From Arthrobacter sp. SLBN-122 (GTDB lineage: Bacteria > Actinomycetota > Actinomycetes > Actinomycetales > Micrococcaceae), in contig NZ_VFMS01000001.1 in NCBI RefSeq assembly GCF_006715165.1, positions 2,046,001 through 2,110,000 on the forward strand: DNA of 64,000 nucleotides. Direction: 5' to 3'. Within the stretch, counting starts at the first letter, position 1. The number at the start of each line of letters is the position of its first letter. The notes below the pieces were generated by a model. The model was not told the origin of the DNA. It made no database searches and saw only the letters and a program-made list of their open reading frames with translations. Positions 1-8,723 of this stretch are shown piece by piece. The translations under genes were made by a program, and so were the position numbers.

Positions 1-1
1 T

Positions 2-1192
2 GTCATCGCCCACAGCGACGAACTGGCCCTTCTCGAATCCACCGACGTTGGTAAGCCATTGGCGGCGGCCCGACAGGAAGTTCTTGGTGTCGCCGAGTGC
101 TTCAAGTACTACGCCGGAACGGTGGACAAGATCCTCGGGGACACCATTCCGGTCGATGGCGGCGTCAGCATGACTTTCCGCGAGCCGCTGGGTGTTGTGG
201 CCGTAATTGCCCCGTGGAACTTCCCTCTGCCTATCGCATCCTGGAGTATCGCCCCGGCTCTGGCCAGCGGTAATTCGGTAATTGTGAAACCCGCGGCCCT
301 TACCCCCCTATCAACTGTCCGATTTGGTGAGATCGTGAAGGAACTGGGCGTCGTCGGGGACGCGCTTCAGGTTCTCACTGGTTCGGGCGCCCGGATCGGC
401 AATGCCCTCGCTGAACACCCGGATGTTAGCAAGATAAGTTTTACTGGTTCCACCGAGGTCGGCCGGTCCATCGTCCAGGCGGCTTCAACGACGATGAAAA
501 GGGTTTCTCTTGAGCTCGGCGGGAAGTCCGCCAGTATCGTCTACAACGACGTTGACCTCGCCAAGTGTCTGCAGGCAGCCCCGATGTCGGTCTTCGACAA
601 CACGGGCCAGGACTGCTGTGCACGCAGCCGCTTTCTCGTGCAGCGGGGAATCTTCGACGAGTTCGTTGAGGGATTCATCGAGACTACGCGCGCACTGAAA
701 ATCGGTAACCCGCTGGACGGCAAGACCGATCTGGGACCTCTGGTATCGGCTGCCCACCGCGACACCGTTTCCAGCTTCCTCGAAAACGGTCTCAACGTCG
801 TCACCGCCGGTGAAGCACCGGATGGCCCCGGCTTCTGGATGGCGCCCAGAATCGTCATCGCCCCGGACCCCAAGAGCCGGGTGGCAACCGATGAAATTTT
901 CGGCCCCATCGCCTCGGTGATTCCCTTCGACACCGAAGAGGAAGCCATCGCGCTGGCCAACAGCTCAATTTACGGCCTGAGCGGCTCCATCTGGACCAAC
1001 GATGTCGGACAGGCCCTGCGGACGGCGCGGGCACTTGAGTCCGGGACTCTGTCGGTCAACTCAAACTCATCCATTCGAATCCAGACACCTTATGGCGGCT
1101 TCAAACAGTCAGGCATCGGCCGCGGACTGGGCCAGGCTGCCATCGAGGCATACACCGAACTCAAGACCGTATTTGTAAGGACAGAACCGTGA
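2..1192 (+). CDS. NAD(P)-dependent aldehyde dehydrogenase (5' end outside the window)
   Basis: The open frame runs into the left edge, so the N-terminus is missing; 396 residues remain of a family that is usually about 480-500. Visible ALDH signatures are the proline/phenylalanine cofactor segment (APWNFPL), the nucleotide-binding FTGSTEVG, the general-base motif LELGGK and the catalytic cysteine region NTGQDCCARSR, followed by the late EIFGP and PYGGFKQSG motifs. It would oxidise an aldehyde to an acid. The stop overlaps the GTG start of the next gene by four bases (GTGA), so it is the upstream member of the P450 operon. With the ligase and hydrolase downstream, an amino- or gamma-glutamylamino-aldehyde is a reasonable substrate (inference). 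Confidence 0.93.
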   Translation, partial: VIAHSDELALLESTDVGKPLAAARQEVLGVAECFKYYAGTVDKILGDTIPVDGGVSMTFREPLGVVAVIAPWNFPLPIASWSIAPALASGNSVIVKPAALTPLSTVRFGEIVKELGVVGDALQVLTGSGARIGNALAEHPDVSKISFTGSTEVGRSIVQAASTTMKRVSLELGGKSASIVYNDVDLAKCLQAAPMSVFDNTGQDCCARSRFLVQRGIFDEFVEGFIETTRALKIGNPLDGKTDLGPLVSAAHRDTVSSFLENGLNVVTAGEAPDGPGFWMAPRIVIAPDPKSRVATDEIFGPIASVIPFDTEEEAIALANSSIYGLSGSIWTNDVGQALRTARALESGTLSVNSNSSIRIQTPYGGFKQSGIGRGLGQAAIEAYTELKTVFVRTEP

Positions 1193-2895
1193 CAACTGAT
1201 ACAGGGGAGCTGGTTCGGACCAACCAAGGCACCTCATCCGAAGTATCCAGTGAGACAGGTACCGCCGTGCAGACCCTCAGCGTCCTCTACGGCAGCCAGA
1301 CCGGGAACGCTGAGTTCCTTGCGTCCAAGATCGTGGACAAGGCAAACGGCCAGGGTTACGCAGCCGAGCTTATGAGCCTGGACATGCTGACCCCGCAAGA
1401 TGCGGCACGCAAGGACCGCCTGTTGATCGTTACCGCCACACACGACAACGGCCACATGCCGGACAATGCGCAACCGTTTTGGGACCAGCTTCAAAGCGCC
1501 GGTTCAGACCTCTTCAAGGACGTTCCCTTCGCAGTCCTTGCCATTGGCGACTCCATGTACGAAGACTTCTGCAAAGCCGGCAGCGATCTTGACGAGCGCC
1601 TTGGCGAACTCGGCGGCAAGAGAATCCTTGACCGCCTCGACTGCGATGTCGACTATGACCTGACGTCAGGCAAGTGGATCAGGGGCATGCTTGAGACCTT
1701 CAAGACAGTTGTTCCCAAGAAGCGCGACAACAACCCGGAAGACTCCACTGTTCCAGGAGCAAACCCCGCCGAGCAGCCCAAAGGCACACGCCGGGAACCT
1801 GACACTGCCACCGTCGTCGAGGCCCGCCTCCTCAGCGCTCCAGAGTCCGAAAAAGAGGTCTGGCACTATGAGCTTGAGGTAAGCGGCGACAGCCGCAACT
1901 ACCGGCCAGGTGACTCACTTGCCGTAATCCCCACCAACTCCATCGAACTCGTGGAAGACCTCCTCGGATTCCTTGGCCTCGCGGGCAGCGAGGTATTCGG
2001 TGAAGACGGCAAGACCGTACGCGAGACGCTTCAAAACGACTATGAGCTTCGGCTGCCCCATCTGGGCATCGTGGCCTGGCTCGTCGAAAATCTCGCCCCG
2101 GATCATCCCGTGCGGAACCTGGTCGAGTCCGGTGACCGCAATGCGCTGGAGGACTGGCTGTGGGGACGGGACATGCTGGACGTGCTGCAGGAAACCCGGA
2201 CAACGGATGTCGATCCCGGCGAGTTCCTCTCAATGCTGAGGCCCCTGCAGCACCGGTCGTACTCCATTGCCTCCAGTCCCCTCGCTGACGGCGACCGCAT
2301 CCACTTGACGGTCTCCACTGTGCAATACGAGACCGCCGGCCGCCGGCACTCGGGTGCATGCAGCGGATTCCTCCAGTCCGCCGCGCAGACCAAGACAACC
2401 ATAAAAGTCTTCCCGCTGCCGGCGCACGAGTTCCACCTGCCCCACGACAACTCAGCTGACGTGATCATGGTCGGTCCGGGCGTCGGAGTTGCCCCGTTCC
2501 GTGGCTTCCTCCGTGACCGCGAAGTCTCACAAGCCCGGGGACGAAACTGGCTGTTCTTCGGGGACCGCCATGAAAAGCCTTCCTGGCTTTATCAGGAGGA
2601 AATGGAAGAACTGCAAAGCAACGGCGTGCTGAACCGCCTCAGCGTGGCTTTCTCCCGGGATCAACAGGGCAAGGTCTATGTCCAGGACCGGATCCGCGAA
2701 GAAGGAGAAGACATCTTTGCCTGGCTATCGGGTGGAGCCTCGGTCTATGTGTGCGGCGGCAAACAAATAGCACCTGACATTGACGAAGCCCTGCTGGCGG
2801 TGCTCAGAAGCCACGGCGCAATGACCCCCGAAAAGGCGCACGATTACCTGCAGTCCCTGAAGAGCGAAGGACGTTACGTCAAGGACGTCTACTAG
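1189..2895 (+). CDS. Diflavin reductase (flavodoxin + FAD/NAD(P)H reductase), CysJ/CPR-like
   Basis: A 568-residue protein with three domains in order: a flavodoxin-like FMN domain (about 30-175, motif YGSQTGNAEFLA), an FAD domain (about 205-430, RSYSIASSP and GACSGFL) and a C-terminal NAD(P)H domain (about 430-568, GPGVGVAPFRGFL and YVCGG). This is the architecture of sulfite reductase flavoprotein and cytochrome P450 reductase. It starts with GTG inside the preceding stop, so it is translationally coupled to the aldehyde dehydrogenase. No sulfite reductase hemoprotein lies nearby, but a P450 does, so electron delivery to the pathway oxygenase is the likelier job. The operon also carries a separate ferredoxin/reductase pair. 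Confidence 0.9.
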   Translation: MTTDTGELVRTNQGTSSEVSSETGTAVQTLSVLYGSQTGNAEFLASKIVDKANGQGYAAELMSLDMLTPQDAARKDRLLIVTATHDNGHMPDNAQPFWDQLQSAGSDLFKDVPFAVLAIGDSMYEDFCKAGSDLDERLGELGGKRILDRLDCDVDYDLTSGKWIRGMLETFKTVVPKKRDNNPEDSTVPGANPAEQPKGTRREPDTATVVEARLLSAPESEKEVWHYELEVSGDSRNYRPGDSLAVIPTNSIELVEDLLGFLGLAGSEVFGEDGKTVRETLQNDYELRLPHLGIVAWLVENLAPDHPVRNLVESGDRNALEDWLWGRDMLDVLQETRTTDVDPGEFLSMLRPLQHRSYSIASSPLADGDRIHLTVSTVQYETAGRRHSGACSGFLQSAAQTKTTIKVFPLPAHEFHLPHDNSADVIMVGPGVGVAPFRGFLRDREVSQARGRNWLFFGDRHEKPSWLYQEEMEELQSNGVLNRLSVAFSRDQQGKVYVQDRIREEGEDIFAWLSGGASVYVCGGKQIAPDIDEALLAVLRSHGAMTPEKAHDYLQSLKSEGRYVKDVY

Positions 2896-3107
2896 GCCCC
2901 GCTCGACCTGCCCAGCACCATGGCTTTCGTGTCCTGGGTACTGGGCAGAACACGGAAAAGCCTTGGCCTGCCTACCGCACAGGAATGTGACCTGGCTTAC
3001 CGAATGCATGTAGCCGGCAATCATGATGTGCACCTTGCACATACGCCAAAAGGACCCCGCTCTTAGTGTTTTTAGTAACCAATATCAATGAGGATAAGAG
3101 GTACATA

Positions 3108-4553
3108 GTGAATCCCATCACACAGGTCCCGGAGGACCTCCACGAACTCGAGGCCATCGACATGCAGGATCAATCCTCAGCCGCGTCAGCGCATGACGAA
3201 CTGCAAAAGTTCGTCTCCGACAACGACATCAAAACGTTCAAAGTGGGCGTCGTGGACCTGGACGGCGTATGGCGCGGCAAGCGCATCCCTGCCAGGTACT
3301 TCCTGGAAAGCGTCGCTGAGCGCGGAACGAATATCTGCAACATCATCTTCGGCTGGGACATTCAGGACGAAATCATTTCTGATCTCAGCTACACGGGGTG
3401 GGACACGGGTTACCCTGACGTGACGCTCCTCCCCGATCTCAGTACCCTGAAGGTCGTTCCGGGGGAACCCGGCGTGGCTTCCGTCATTTGCGACGCCTAC
3501 GAGATGTCGGGCGAGCCTGCGGCAATCTGTCCCCGGAGCATTCTCAAGCGAGTCGTGCAGAAAGCCGAAGACCTTGGATACTCGCCAGTCTGCGCCTACG
3601 AGTTCGAGTTCTACCTGCTCAAAGGCACCCCGACGGACCTTGCCGCCAAGGACTGGCGCGACCTGACCCCCATCACGGCGGGCAGTCACACCTACAGCCT
3701 CGTCAGGGACACAGGCACCGAGTTCCTCATCGGTGAGATCCGACGCCGCCTGTCTGAGCAGGGCATTTTCATCGAGGCCAGCAACAGTGAAAACGGTCCG
3801 GGCCAGTTCGAGATGAACATCCACTATTCGGATGCTCTCGCAGCCGCGGACAACGCCCTCCGGCTAAAGGCAACCGTCAAGGAGGTTGCAGCTGAGGCCG
3901 GCTACACGGCATCATTCATGGCCAAGATCAACCCGGAGTGGGCCGGCTCCTCCGGGCACATGCACCAGAGCCTTTGGGATCCGCAGTCGGGCAAGTCCGC
4001 CTTCGCCAATGCCGAGGAGCCCGGCGAACTGAGCGCCATCGGATACAACTACCTGGCCGGCGTCGTCGAGACGGCACCGGAGCTCACGGCCCTCTACCTG
4101 CCCACCATCAACTCTTACAAGCGGACCGAAGGCGGGCAGTGGGCCGGATCCAGCGCCACCTGGGGCCTGGACAACCGAACGGTCGCCATCAGGTCCATCC
4201 CGTCAAAGAGCAGCGCCGCACGCATTGAAAACCGGGTACCGGGCGCTGACGCCAATCCTTACCTGGTCATCGCCGCTAACATCGCTGCCGGCCTGCACGG
4301 CGTGGAGCAGGAACTGACCGCCCCGAAGCGGGTGGAAGGAAACGCCTACGCCCTGGAGGAAGGACACCAGGTAAAGCAGCTGCCCGGAACACTCGACCAG
4401 GCCATCGAACAGTTCGAAAAAAGCGAGGTCGCCAAGGCGTACTTCGGCGAAACCTTCGTGACCCACTACGTCCAGACGAGGCGCTGGGAGCTCCGCAAGC
4501 TTCAGACCAGCGTCACCGACTTCGAGATCGCACGTTACCTGGAACGCATCTAG
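3108..4553 (+). CDS. Glutamine-synthetase-family ligase (gamma-glutamylamide synthetase-like)
   Basis: About 481 residues with the GS fold: an N-terminal beta-grasp portion, EFEFYLL and NGPGQFEMN metal-site motifs, GSSGHMHQS in the ATP-binding loop and a SYKR segment. It resembles PuuA/GlnA4-type enzymes that join glutamate to an amine rather than true glutamine synthetase. I chose GTG at 3108 because AAGAGG lies six bases upstream (3096-3101); an in-frame GTG at 3066 lacks such a site. A gamma-glutamyl hydrolase sits two genes downstream, which is the PuuA/PuuD logic of protecting and releasing an amino group. The amine substrate is not known from sequence. The 212 bases upstream probably hold a promoter, but I could not define boxes. 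Confidence 0.85.
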   Translation: MNPITQVPEDLHELEAIDMQDQSSAASAHDELQKFVSDNDIKTFKVGVVDLDGVWRGKRIPARYFLESVAERGTNICNIIFGWDIQDEIISDLSYTGWDTGYPDVTLLPDLSTLKVVPGEPGVASVICDAYEMSGEPAAICPRSILKRVVQKAEDLGYSPVCAYEFEFYLLKGTPTDLAAKDWRDLTPITAGSHTYSLVRDTGTEFLIGEIRRRLSEQGIFIEASNSENGPGQFEMNIHYSDALAAADNALRLKATVKEVAAEAGYTASFMAKINPEWAGSSGHMHQSLWDPQSGKSAFANAEEPGELSAIGYNYLAGVVETAPELTALYLPTINSYKRTEGGQWAGSSATWGLDNRTVAIRSIPSKSSAARIENRVPGADANPYLVIAANIAAGLHGVEQELTAPKRVEGNAYALEEGHQVKQLPGTLDQAIEQFEKSEVAKAYFGETFVTHYVQTRRWELRKLQTSVTDFEIARYLERI

Positions 4554-4614
4554 CGCAGAGTGCAGCGCTAAGAGCTCCATTTCCATTTTTTAAATACTCA
4601 GAAAGAAGCACCCA

Positions 4615-5388
4615 ATGACCACTCACCCCGGAAAGATCGCTGCAGTCACCGGAGCCGCGTCCGGAAACGGCCTTGCCATCGCAGAAAAGCTCCTCAAGGA
4701 GGGCGCCACCGTCGTAGCCCTGGACCGTGACGAGGCCGCGCTCGAACGTCTGATCGGCCAGCACCCGGAAATGGTGCCTGTTGTTATGGACGTCGCCGAC
4801 GAAGCCTCGGTCCGCAGCGGCATGGCCGAGATCGACGCAAAATTCGGCCGGCTCGACACCCTCGTCAACAACGCAGGAATCGTCAAGGGCAGCAACTTCG
4901 ACGACGTGAGCGTAGCGGAATGGGACCAGGTCTTCGCCGTGAACTCCACCGGACCGTTCCTGGTCAGCCAGGCCGCACGGCCGCTGCTGGAGAAGGGCGC
5001 TGCCGCCCGGGGCGACGATTCAACCAGTGCCATCGTCAACATCACCTCTGTCGAGGCCCACATCGTCATCGCCAGCAGCGGACACCCCCAGGTCCACTAC
5101 AACGCCTCCAAGGGTGCACTTCTTATGTTCACGAAGGCTTTGGCCATCGAAACCGCAGCTTCCAAAATCCGTGTCAACGCTGTCGCCCCCGGCTTCATCG
5201 AGACCCCATTCACCAAGTCCGTGCTGGAGAACCAGGACGCCGTGAAGTTCCTGCTCGACCGCACGCCGCTCGGACGAATCGGACGGCCCTCCGACGTTGC
5301 CAACGCAGTCGCGTTCCTGGCCAGCGACGAGGCCAGCTGGGTGACCGGTACCACCATCCACGTCGACGGCGGTTGGCTGGTTTACTGA
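4615..5388 (+). CDS. SDR-family NAD(P)-dependent oxidoreductase
   Basis: A 257-residue classical short-chain dehydrogenase: cofactor glycine motif TGAASGNG near residue 12, NNAG near residue 86, the catalytic serine in NITS, and the YNASK motif, with the C-terminal DGGW typical of the FabG-like group. It probably interconverts an alcohol and a ketone or aldehyde. It lies between the gamma-glutamyl ligase and the hydrolase, one base before the next start, so it belongs to the same catabolic operon. Substrate unknown. Confidence 0.9.
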   Translation: MTTHPGKIAAVTGAASGNGLAIAEKLLKEGATVVALDRDEAALERLIGQHPEMVPVVMDVADEASVRSGMAEIDAKFGRLDTLVNNAGIVKGSNFDDVSVAEWDQVFAVNSTGPFLVSQAARPLLEKGAAARGDDSTSAIVNITSVEAHIVIASSGHPQVHYNASKGALLMFTKALAIETAASKIRVNAVAPGFIETPFTKSVLENQDAVKFLLDRTPLGRIGRPSDVANAVAFLASDEASWVTGTTIHVDGGWLVY

Positions 5389-5389
5389 C

Positions 5390-6130
5390 ATGCGGGCGCC
5401 CCTTATTGCCATTTCCGCGGCCCGGCAGACCGTCGATACCGCCTTTGGCCCGATGCCTTCAACGGTCCAGAACATGGCCTACGCCAACGGCGTGCTTGCC
5501 GCAGGCGGCCGTCCCGCCATTCTTCCGTCCACGGCAATGATCCCCGATGCGGCGCTTGAAGGATTCGACGGGCTGATCCTCACCGGCGGCGGTGACATCA
5601 GCCCCCGGCTGTATGGGGAGGACCCGGCCGACACGGTCTATGACGTGTGCGACATCAGGGACGACTTCGAAATCGAGCTTTACAACGAGGCCATGCTCCG
5701 CGGCCTGCCCATCCTGGCCACTTGCCGGGGGATGCAGCTAGTCAACGTTATTCGAGGCGGAAACCTCGTCCAGGAAGTGAGCCCGGACAGGGGGCACTGG
5801 CAGGACCATCCCTCTCATGAACCATGGCACCAGGTACAACTGGAGCCCGGTTCCGAACTTGCCCGGATCGCCAAAGACCTGACCATTCCCGTGAACAGCT
5901 ACCACCACCAGGGCTTGGGAAAGCTCGGAACAGGCCTTCGTGTCGTGGGACGGGAAGGCGATGTTATCGAAGCAATTGAAGCCGACGATGCCCGCCTCAT
6001 CGGAGTCCAATGGCATCCCGAGCACATGGTCGACTACCACGAAGCCCAGAAGGCCCTCTTCGTCGATCTCGTGGAGAAGGCCGCAGCGTACGCACAGTCA
6101 CAGAAACCACTTCAGGAGCAATTCTCATGA
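5390..6130 (+). CDS. Gamma-glutamyl-amine hydrolase, class I glutamine amidotransferase-like (peptidase C26, PuuD-like)
   Basis: A 246-residue C26 peptidase. The LTGGGDISP loop, the nucleophile motif ATCRGMQLVN (Cys) and the GVQWHPEH motif (His, Glu) form the expected triad. In the PuuD family this enzyme removes gamma-glutamate from an intermediate such as gamma-glutamyl-GABA. The start is one base after the SDR stop and the stop overlaps the P450 start (ATGA), so coupling on both sides is strong. Together with the ligase and the aldehyde dehydrogenase it completes a PuuA/PuuC/PuuD-like trio inside a P450 operon. Confidence 0.88.
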   Translation: MRAPLIAISAARQTVDTAFGPMPSTVQNMAYANGVLAAGGRPAILPSTAMIPDAALEGFDGLILTGGGDISPRLYGEDPADTVYDVCDIRDDFEIELYNEAMLRGLPILATCRGMQLVNVIRGGNLVQEVSPDRGHWQDHPSHEPWHQVQLEPGSELARIAKDLTIPVNSYHHQGLGKLGTGLRVVGREGDVIEAIEADDARLIGVQWHPEHMVDYHEAQKALFVDLVEKAAAYAQSQKPLQEQFS

Positions 6131-7320
6131 GCACAGAAACTGAGCGGGGACTCAGCCACAACAAGTCAGACTTTGACTTCCACGGACGGTCGCTCGACAA
6201 CATTTTCGACGAATACCAGGACATCCTAGCCAACGGACCTGTCGGGCACAGTAACAAGTATGGAGGCTTTTGGTACATCACCAAGAGCGAAGATATCTTC
6301 AACGCCGAGCAGGACCCCGACACGTTCGCGGTCGGACCCTCAATGCTCCTCCCGGCGTTCGGCACTGACGTCCCCCTGATTCCGATCGACATCGATCCGC
6401 CGACCCACGCTGACTTCCGCAAAATCCTGCTGCCGATGTTCACCCCCATGAACATCTCAAAGCTGACACCCGGAATGCGGGAGACCGCTCAGCAGCTGTG
6501 CCAGGAAGTCCTCACAGCCGGAGACGTCGTTGATGTCTCGGCAAAGCTTGCCCGCCCGATGCCGACCATTATCTTCAGCCGCCTGGCCGGATATCCGGAA
6601 CAGGACTGGCCAATCTTCGACCGGTGGATCGACGAAATCATCTATGAGCGGACCGCGCATCCGGAAACCGCATATGCGGCCGGACGCGAACTCAACGACT
6701 ACTTCGACCGCCTTCTGGACGAACGGGAAAAGGCCGGACCGGAAGCGGACGCCAGCAATGACCTGATCACCCAGCTCCTGAAAGCGGAAGTGAAAGGCCG
6801 GAAGCTCACGCGGGAAGAGCTGCTGTCGTACTGCTACCTGCTCTTCCTCGCCGGGCTCGACACGACCGCCTGGGCGATCCGTTCCGCCCTCTGGTACCTG
6901 GCCGGCAACCCGCAGGCCCAGCAGCAGTTGCGGGAAGACCCGGACCTGATCCCCACCGCAGCCGAAGAATTCCTGCGGACGCTCTCCCCGGTCCAGGCCA
7001 TGGCCCGCACCGCGAAGAAGGACACAGTTGTCCGGGGCCAGGAAATCAAGGCTGGCGAACGCGTTGTGCTCGTCTTCGGCGCGGGCAACCGTGACCCGGA
7101 GGTCTACGAAGAACCCAACGACATCAAGATTGACCGTGAAGACAACCGCCACCTGGCCTTCGGCGGAGGGATCCACCGGTGCCTCGGCTCGAACCTTGGC
7201 CGCGCCGAAATGGTTATCGCCATGGAGGAATTCCTGAAGGCTGTCCCTCACTTTGAACGGGCGAATGACGACGAACCGTGGCACGGCGTCGGCCCGCTTA
7301 CCCTCAAGATTGGAGCTTGA
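6127..7320 (+). CDS. Cytochrome P450
   Basis: A 397-residue soluble bacterial P450. The I-helix oxygen-binding motif FLAGLDTTAW, the K-helix ExxR (EEFLR) and the heme loop FGGGIHRCLGSN with Cys352 are all present. The start codon overlaps the preceding stop, with AGGAG upstream. A ferredoxin and ferredoxin reductase follow immediately, the three-component class I arrangement. The closest pathway analogy I know is the CYP151-type morpholine/piperidine/pyrrolidine system of mycobacteria, where a P450-ferredoxin-reductase set lies near a GS-like gene. That assignment is inference from context, not from a search. Confidence 0.95.
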   Translation: MSTETERGLSHNKSDFDFHGRSLDNIFDEYQDILANGPVGHSNKYGGFWYITKSEDIFNAEQDPDTFAVGPSMLLPAFGTDVPLIPIDIDPPTHADFRKILLPMFTPMNISKLTPGMRETAQQLCQEVLTAGDVVDVSAKLARPMPTIIFSRLAGYPEQDWPIFDRWIDEIIYERTAHPETAYAAGRELNDYFDRLLDEREKAGPEADASNDLITQLLKAEVKGRKLTREELLSYCYLLFLAGLDTTAWAIRSALWYLAGNPQAQQQLREDPDLIPTAAEEFLRTLSPVQAMARTAKKDTVVRGQEIKAGERVVLVFGAGNRDPEVYEEPNDIKIDREDNRHLAFGGGIHRCLGSNLGRAEMVIAMEEFLKAVPHFERANDDEPWHGVGPLTLKIGA

Positions 7321-7325
7321 TCACC

Positions 7326-7562
7326 ATGGGAGAACTTTGGGTCGACGGAGGGCGTTGTCAAGGCCACGCCCGGTGCTGGGCTCTGGCACCCGAAACCTTT
7401 GAGATCGACGAGGAAGGCTACGCGCACGTCATTCCTGGCCGCGAAAACAGCGGCGATGAACCCAACGTCCGCAAGGCCATCCGGAACTGCCCCGAACGGG
7501 CAATCCTGGAACGGGAAACGAACGAGGCCAGCGAGAAAGCATCAGAGGTTTCGGCATCGTGA
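7326..7562 (+). CDS. 3Fe-4S ferredoxin
   Basis: A 78-residue ferredoxin from ATG 7326 (the frame is open further upstream inside the P450 but has no reason to start there). Cysteines 11, 17 and 55 are spaced as C-x5-C...CP with His14 where a fourth cysteine would be in 4Fe-4S relatives. This CxxHxxC pattern is typical of the single-cluster ferredoxins that feed actinobacterial P450s. It begins five bases after the P450 stop and overlaps the reductase start (GTGA). Confidence 0.93.
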   Translation: MGELWVDGGRCQGHARCWALAPETFEIDEEGYAHVIPGRENSGDEPNVRKAIRNCPERAILERETNEASEKASEVSAS

Positions 7563-8719
7563 CACATCTGCCAGACCGGGTTGCGGTCATTGGTGCTTCG
7601 GTTGCGTCGGCGATGCTGATTGAACGCAGCCGCGAGCTGGGCTTTGCAGGCGAATTTATAGTCGTTGATTCAGACCCGAACGCGCCCTACGACCGGCCCC
7701 CGCTGTCCAAGCAATTCCTTCTTGGCACCGGCCCCGTCGAACCGGCCGAGTGGTGGCCGGAGGCTACGCCGATCCTCAATGCAAAGGCCATCGGGCTGCT
7801 CACCGACAAGCGGACTGTCCTGACGGACAAGCTCGGAGAAATAGCCGCTGACGCCGTCGTCATCTCCGCAGGAGCCGGCTCAATCCGGCTGCCGAACGAG
7901 CCAGCGGGCGTTCTCAGCCTCAGAACCGCGCAGGACGCCCTTGCCCTGCGCAGCGCCGTGGATGCAGGAGCTGCCAGTGCAATCATCATCGGCGCGGGAA
8001 CCATTGGTGCGGAACTGGCATCTACACTCGCCCAGCGTGGGCTTGCCGTCACGGTAGTGGATTTGGCTCCGCAACCAATGCAGCGCTTCTTTTCAGGACA
8101 TCTGGGAGAGGAAGCGAAGGCATGGATGCATCAGGCCGGTGTCGTAACTCATTTTGGGGTTGCTGTGGAATCCATTCAGAAAACGGATGCGCAGTGGAAG
8201 GTCCGGGTCAGCGGCCTGGACCTGCACGCCGACCTGGTGATCAGCGCTGTCGGCGCACGCCCCCACACCGAATGGCTGACCTACAGCGAGCTCGACATTT
8301 CCAACGGAGTCCGTTGCACTGCGGACGGGAAGGCCCTCCTGACCAGTGGTGAAATCGCCGACGGGATCTTCGCTATCGGAGACGTTTCGGCCCGGCGGGC
8401 CGAGGACGGAACCTTTCGGCGGTTCGAGAGTTGGACCCAGGCCCAACGTCATGGCGCAGCCCTGGCAGAATACTTCGCAGGCTTCGACTCCAGCGAACTG
8501 GAACAGGCTCCGTACGGGTGGACGGAGCAGTTCGGCCGAAAGGTACAGGTGCACGGAATGCTTCCGACGGCAGGCGAACTTGTACAGGTATACGCTGCGG
8601 AGGAACGCAACGCCGCCCTGTACCGGGTTGGATCTGCGGAGGAGGACGTGGCTTGGATCGGCGTCAACGCGCCAAGGCAGTTCAGCCGGGCCTCCCTGGG
8701 CATGAGCCTTCTAAGCTGA
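7559..8719 (+). CDS. FAD-dependent ferredoxin reductase
   Basis: A 386-residue two-dinucleotide-fold reductase. The N-terminal FAD fold (VAVIGASVASAM) is less canonical than GxGxxG, followed by YDRPPLSK. The central NAD(P)H fold IIGAGTIGAELAS, the FAIGDV motif that binds FAD, and a C-terminal reductase domain ending in W-containing PYGWTEQF are as in rubredoxin/putidaredoxin reductases. It transfers electrons from NAD(P)H to the adjacent ferredoxin. The GTG start overlaps the ferredoxin stop. Confidence 0.92.
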   Translation: MTHLPDRVAVIGASVASAMLIERSRELGFAGEFIVVDSDPNAPYDRPPLSKQFLLGTGPVEPAEWWPEATPILNAKAIGLLTDKRTVLTDKLGEIAADAVVISAGAGSIRLPNEPAGVLSLRTAQDALALRSAVDAGAASAIIIGAGTIGAELASTLAQRGLAVTVVDLAPQPMQRFFSGHLGEEAKAWMHQAGVVTHFGVAVESIQKTDAQWKVRVSGLDLHADLVISAVGARPHTEWLTYSELDISNGVRCTADGKALLTSGEIADGIFAIGDVSARRAEDGTFRRFESWTQAQRHGAALAEYFAGFDSSELEQAPYGWTEQFGRKVQVHGMLPTAGELVQVYAAEERNAALYRVGSAEEDVAWIGVNAPRQFSRASLGMSLLS

Positions 8720-8723
8720 AACG

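Noticed and set aside
1070..1085. TTCGAATCC-like tRNA T-loop
   Set aside because: Lies inside the aldehyde dehydrogenase coding sequence with no cloverleaf around it. No tRNA or rRNA gene was found in the window.
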